From assembly GCF_052857255.1 (NCBI RefSeq), contig NC_135506.1:80943618-81007617 (forward strand): DNA of 64,000 bases, written 5' to 3'. Position 1 is the first letter of the stretch, and each line of letters opens with the position of its first letter. This stretch comes from Amblyomma americanum. Taxonomy: Eukaryota > Arthropoda > Arachnida > Ixodida > Ixodidae. Below, one piece after another: positions 63,025 to 64,000 of the stretch. Under the pieces are notes generated by a model. The model was given only the letters and a program-made list of their open reading frames with translations. It searched no databases and was not told the origin of the DNA. A program made the translations under genes and the position numbers.

Positions 63025-63338
63025 ACCTAACATTAATATTTTGAGGGACATGGCTATGAGTAAACGGCGTCGGAGAGAATTGTGATAACCTAAAACGCAG
63101 CTGTCTCTTTTTGCATTTTTGGAAGTTTGGCTTTCTTGCTAAACATTTTTCTTCATTTTGTTTTAACAGTTTCTTCAATAATTCTAACATTAGTATTTTG
63201 AGGCACTTAGCCATGAGTAAACTGCGCCGGAGAGAACTGTCATAACCTAAAACGCAGCGTTTTTTTTTGCCTTTTTAGAAGTTTCGCTTTCTTGCTGATC
63301 TTTTTTCATCATTTTGTTTTAACCGTTTCTTCTCAGTA
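63025..63338. repeat. 157-bp tandem duplication
   Basis: TTGAGGGACATGGCTATGAG (63041) and TTGAGGCACTTAGCCATGAG (63198) start matching blocks 157 bp apart, both with ATAACCTAAAACGCAGC and TTTCATCATTTTGTTTTAAC-type sequence. Confidence 0.75.
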
Positions 63339-63600
63339 GTCCTCGGTCTTTTCCCAAACACGATTTGCCCAAGCCAATTGTCGTGTGTGCCGTTCAAGTC
63401 CCTAGAAGAGCGCTATATATTCAGTGGCCTCGGCGATTATTACTGCATTTATGCAGAAGCCCTGCATAAGCTCCTGAGCGCTTTTTTCTTGGCTATAAAC
63501 TGCCCCGAAGCCTCCAACACTCAACTACCGCTCAGCACAGGTGTTTGCATTCACGCCCAGCAATTTCGGACCATAAATTTAGATTATTGGAACTAAGACA

Positions 63601-63960
63601 CTTTTAAGTCGCTTTGGGACGTTAAACCCCCATTAAGCATAAACCAGTTAAGACTCCCATAAAAAACCGATGGTGGACGCTTTTGACGATACTAAGAGCG
63701 TTAACAGAAAACAAAATTCCAGACTGCCGTCGGGTGATCGACAGATATGTTGATTGCTAGAGTGAGATCTTAACAATATATGAAAAAATTGTTTTCACAA
63801 CTGATTTCCCGGTAAGAAATGCTTTTTTTTCCAGAGCTGCTGGGTATGTGAAACCTCATGGCCAACAATTTCGAGCAAAAAAATTTGAGAATATGAAAAT
63901 TGTTAAAGATTTTTAAGAAAATATAGAAAGTAGTGATCCATTATTATATGTAACAAAATC
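63601..63960 (+). pseudogene. Secreted-protein locus, copy D fragment
   Basis: 63601-63648 is a plus-strand family B SINE tail (GTCGCTTTGGGACGTTAAAC). Downstream, GAGATCTTAACAATATATGA and TTTTTTTTCCAG|AGCTGCTGGGTATG parallel copy C at 48780-48860, so ELLG is conserved after the acceptor, but the next codons are ATG TGA. This is a broken copy of the putative second exon, reaching the window edge. Confidence 0.4.
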
Positions 63961-64000
63961 TTAAATATATCATGACCATACACAACCTTAGATCACTAAT

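Overview
The window looks like intergenic DNA from a hard tick (Ixodida, probably a metastriate genus). The call rests on abundant tRNA-derived SINEs, I-clade and RTE-type LINE debris, P-element-like transposase remnants, exon-sized candidate coding pieces with GT/AG splice-like borders, TATA boxes and AATAAA signals. Species cannot be named from the sequence alone. No complete host gene, rRNA gene, functional tRNA gene or CRISPR array was found.

Layout. 1-4.6 kb: mostly unassigned. 4.7-11.8 kb: LINE remnants on both strands (RTE at 4.7-5.2, a CR1/Jockey-like copy at 5.6-6.7, I-clade tails and an ORF1+endonuclease copy at 9.0-11.8) plus a fold-back repeat at 7.9-8.8 kb. 11.4-14.7 kb: a compound tandem duplication carrying exon-like minus-strand pieces, including a small cysteine-rich terminal exon in two copies. 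15.6-17.1 kb: tandem array with a 473-bp period. 19.3-23.1 kb: an I-clade LINE broken by a SINE and by a 2.2-kb LTR element (20605-22796) whose 636-bp LTRs are nearly identical and whose inside has three deletions. 23-34 kb: dense SINE field (two families sharing a core), an RTE 3' end, one candidate host terminal exon (27369-27763), and a module encoding an E-T-x-E-E-R repeat protein. 34-49 kb: three copies of a secreted-protein first exon with flanking intron. The middle copy is split by a nearly intact 6.95-kb Ty3/gypsy-like retrotransposon (37423-44370, minus strand), and a LINE lies between copies one and two. 48.9-54.2 kb: LINE and SINE debris. 54.3-55 kb: second E-T-x-E-E-R module. 56.9-57.6 kb: P-element-like transposase C-terminus. 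57.6-64 kb: mostly unassigned, with an RTE fragment, a minisatellite, a strong hairpin and an exon-2-like piece at the right edge.

The most interesting element is the 37.4-44.4 kb retrotransposon. Its Ty3/gypsy-type integrase lies upstream of reverse transcriptase and RNase H, the copia-like order known from the Gmr1 group, and its Gag holds a SCAN-like capsid region. The smaller LTR element at 20.6-22.8 kb keeps the same domain order. The window therefore reads as repeated insertion into a duplicated secreted-protein locus, with nested insertions whose relative ages can be read from target-site duplications and LTR identity.
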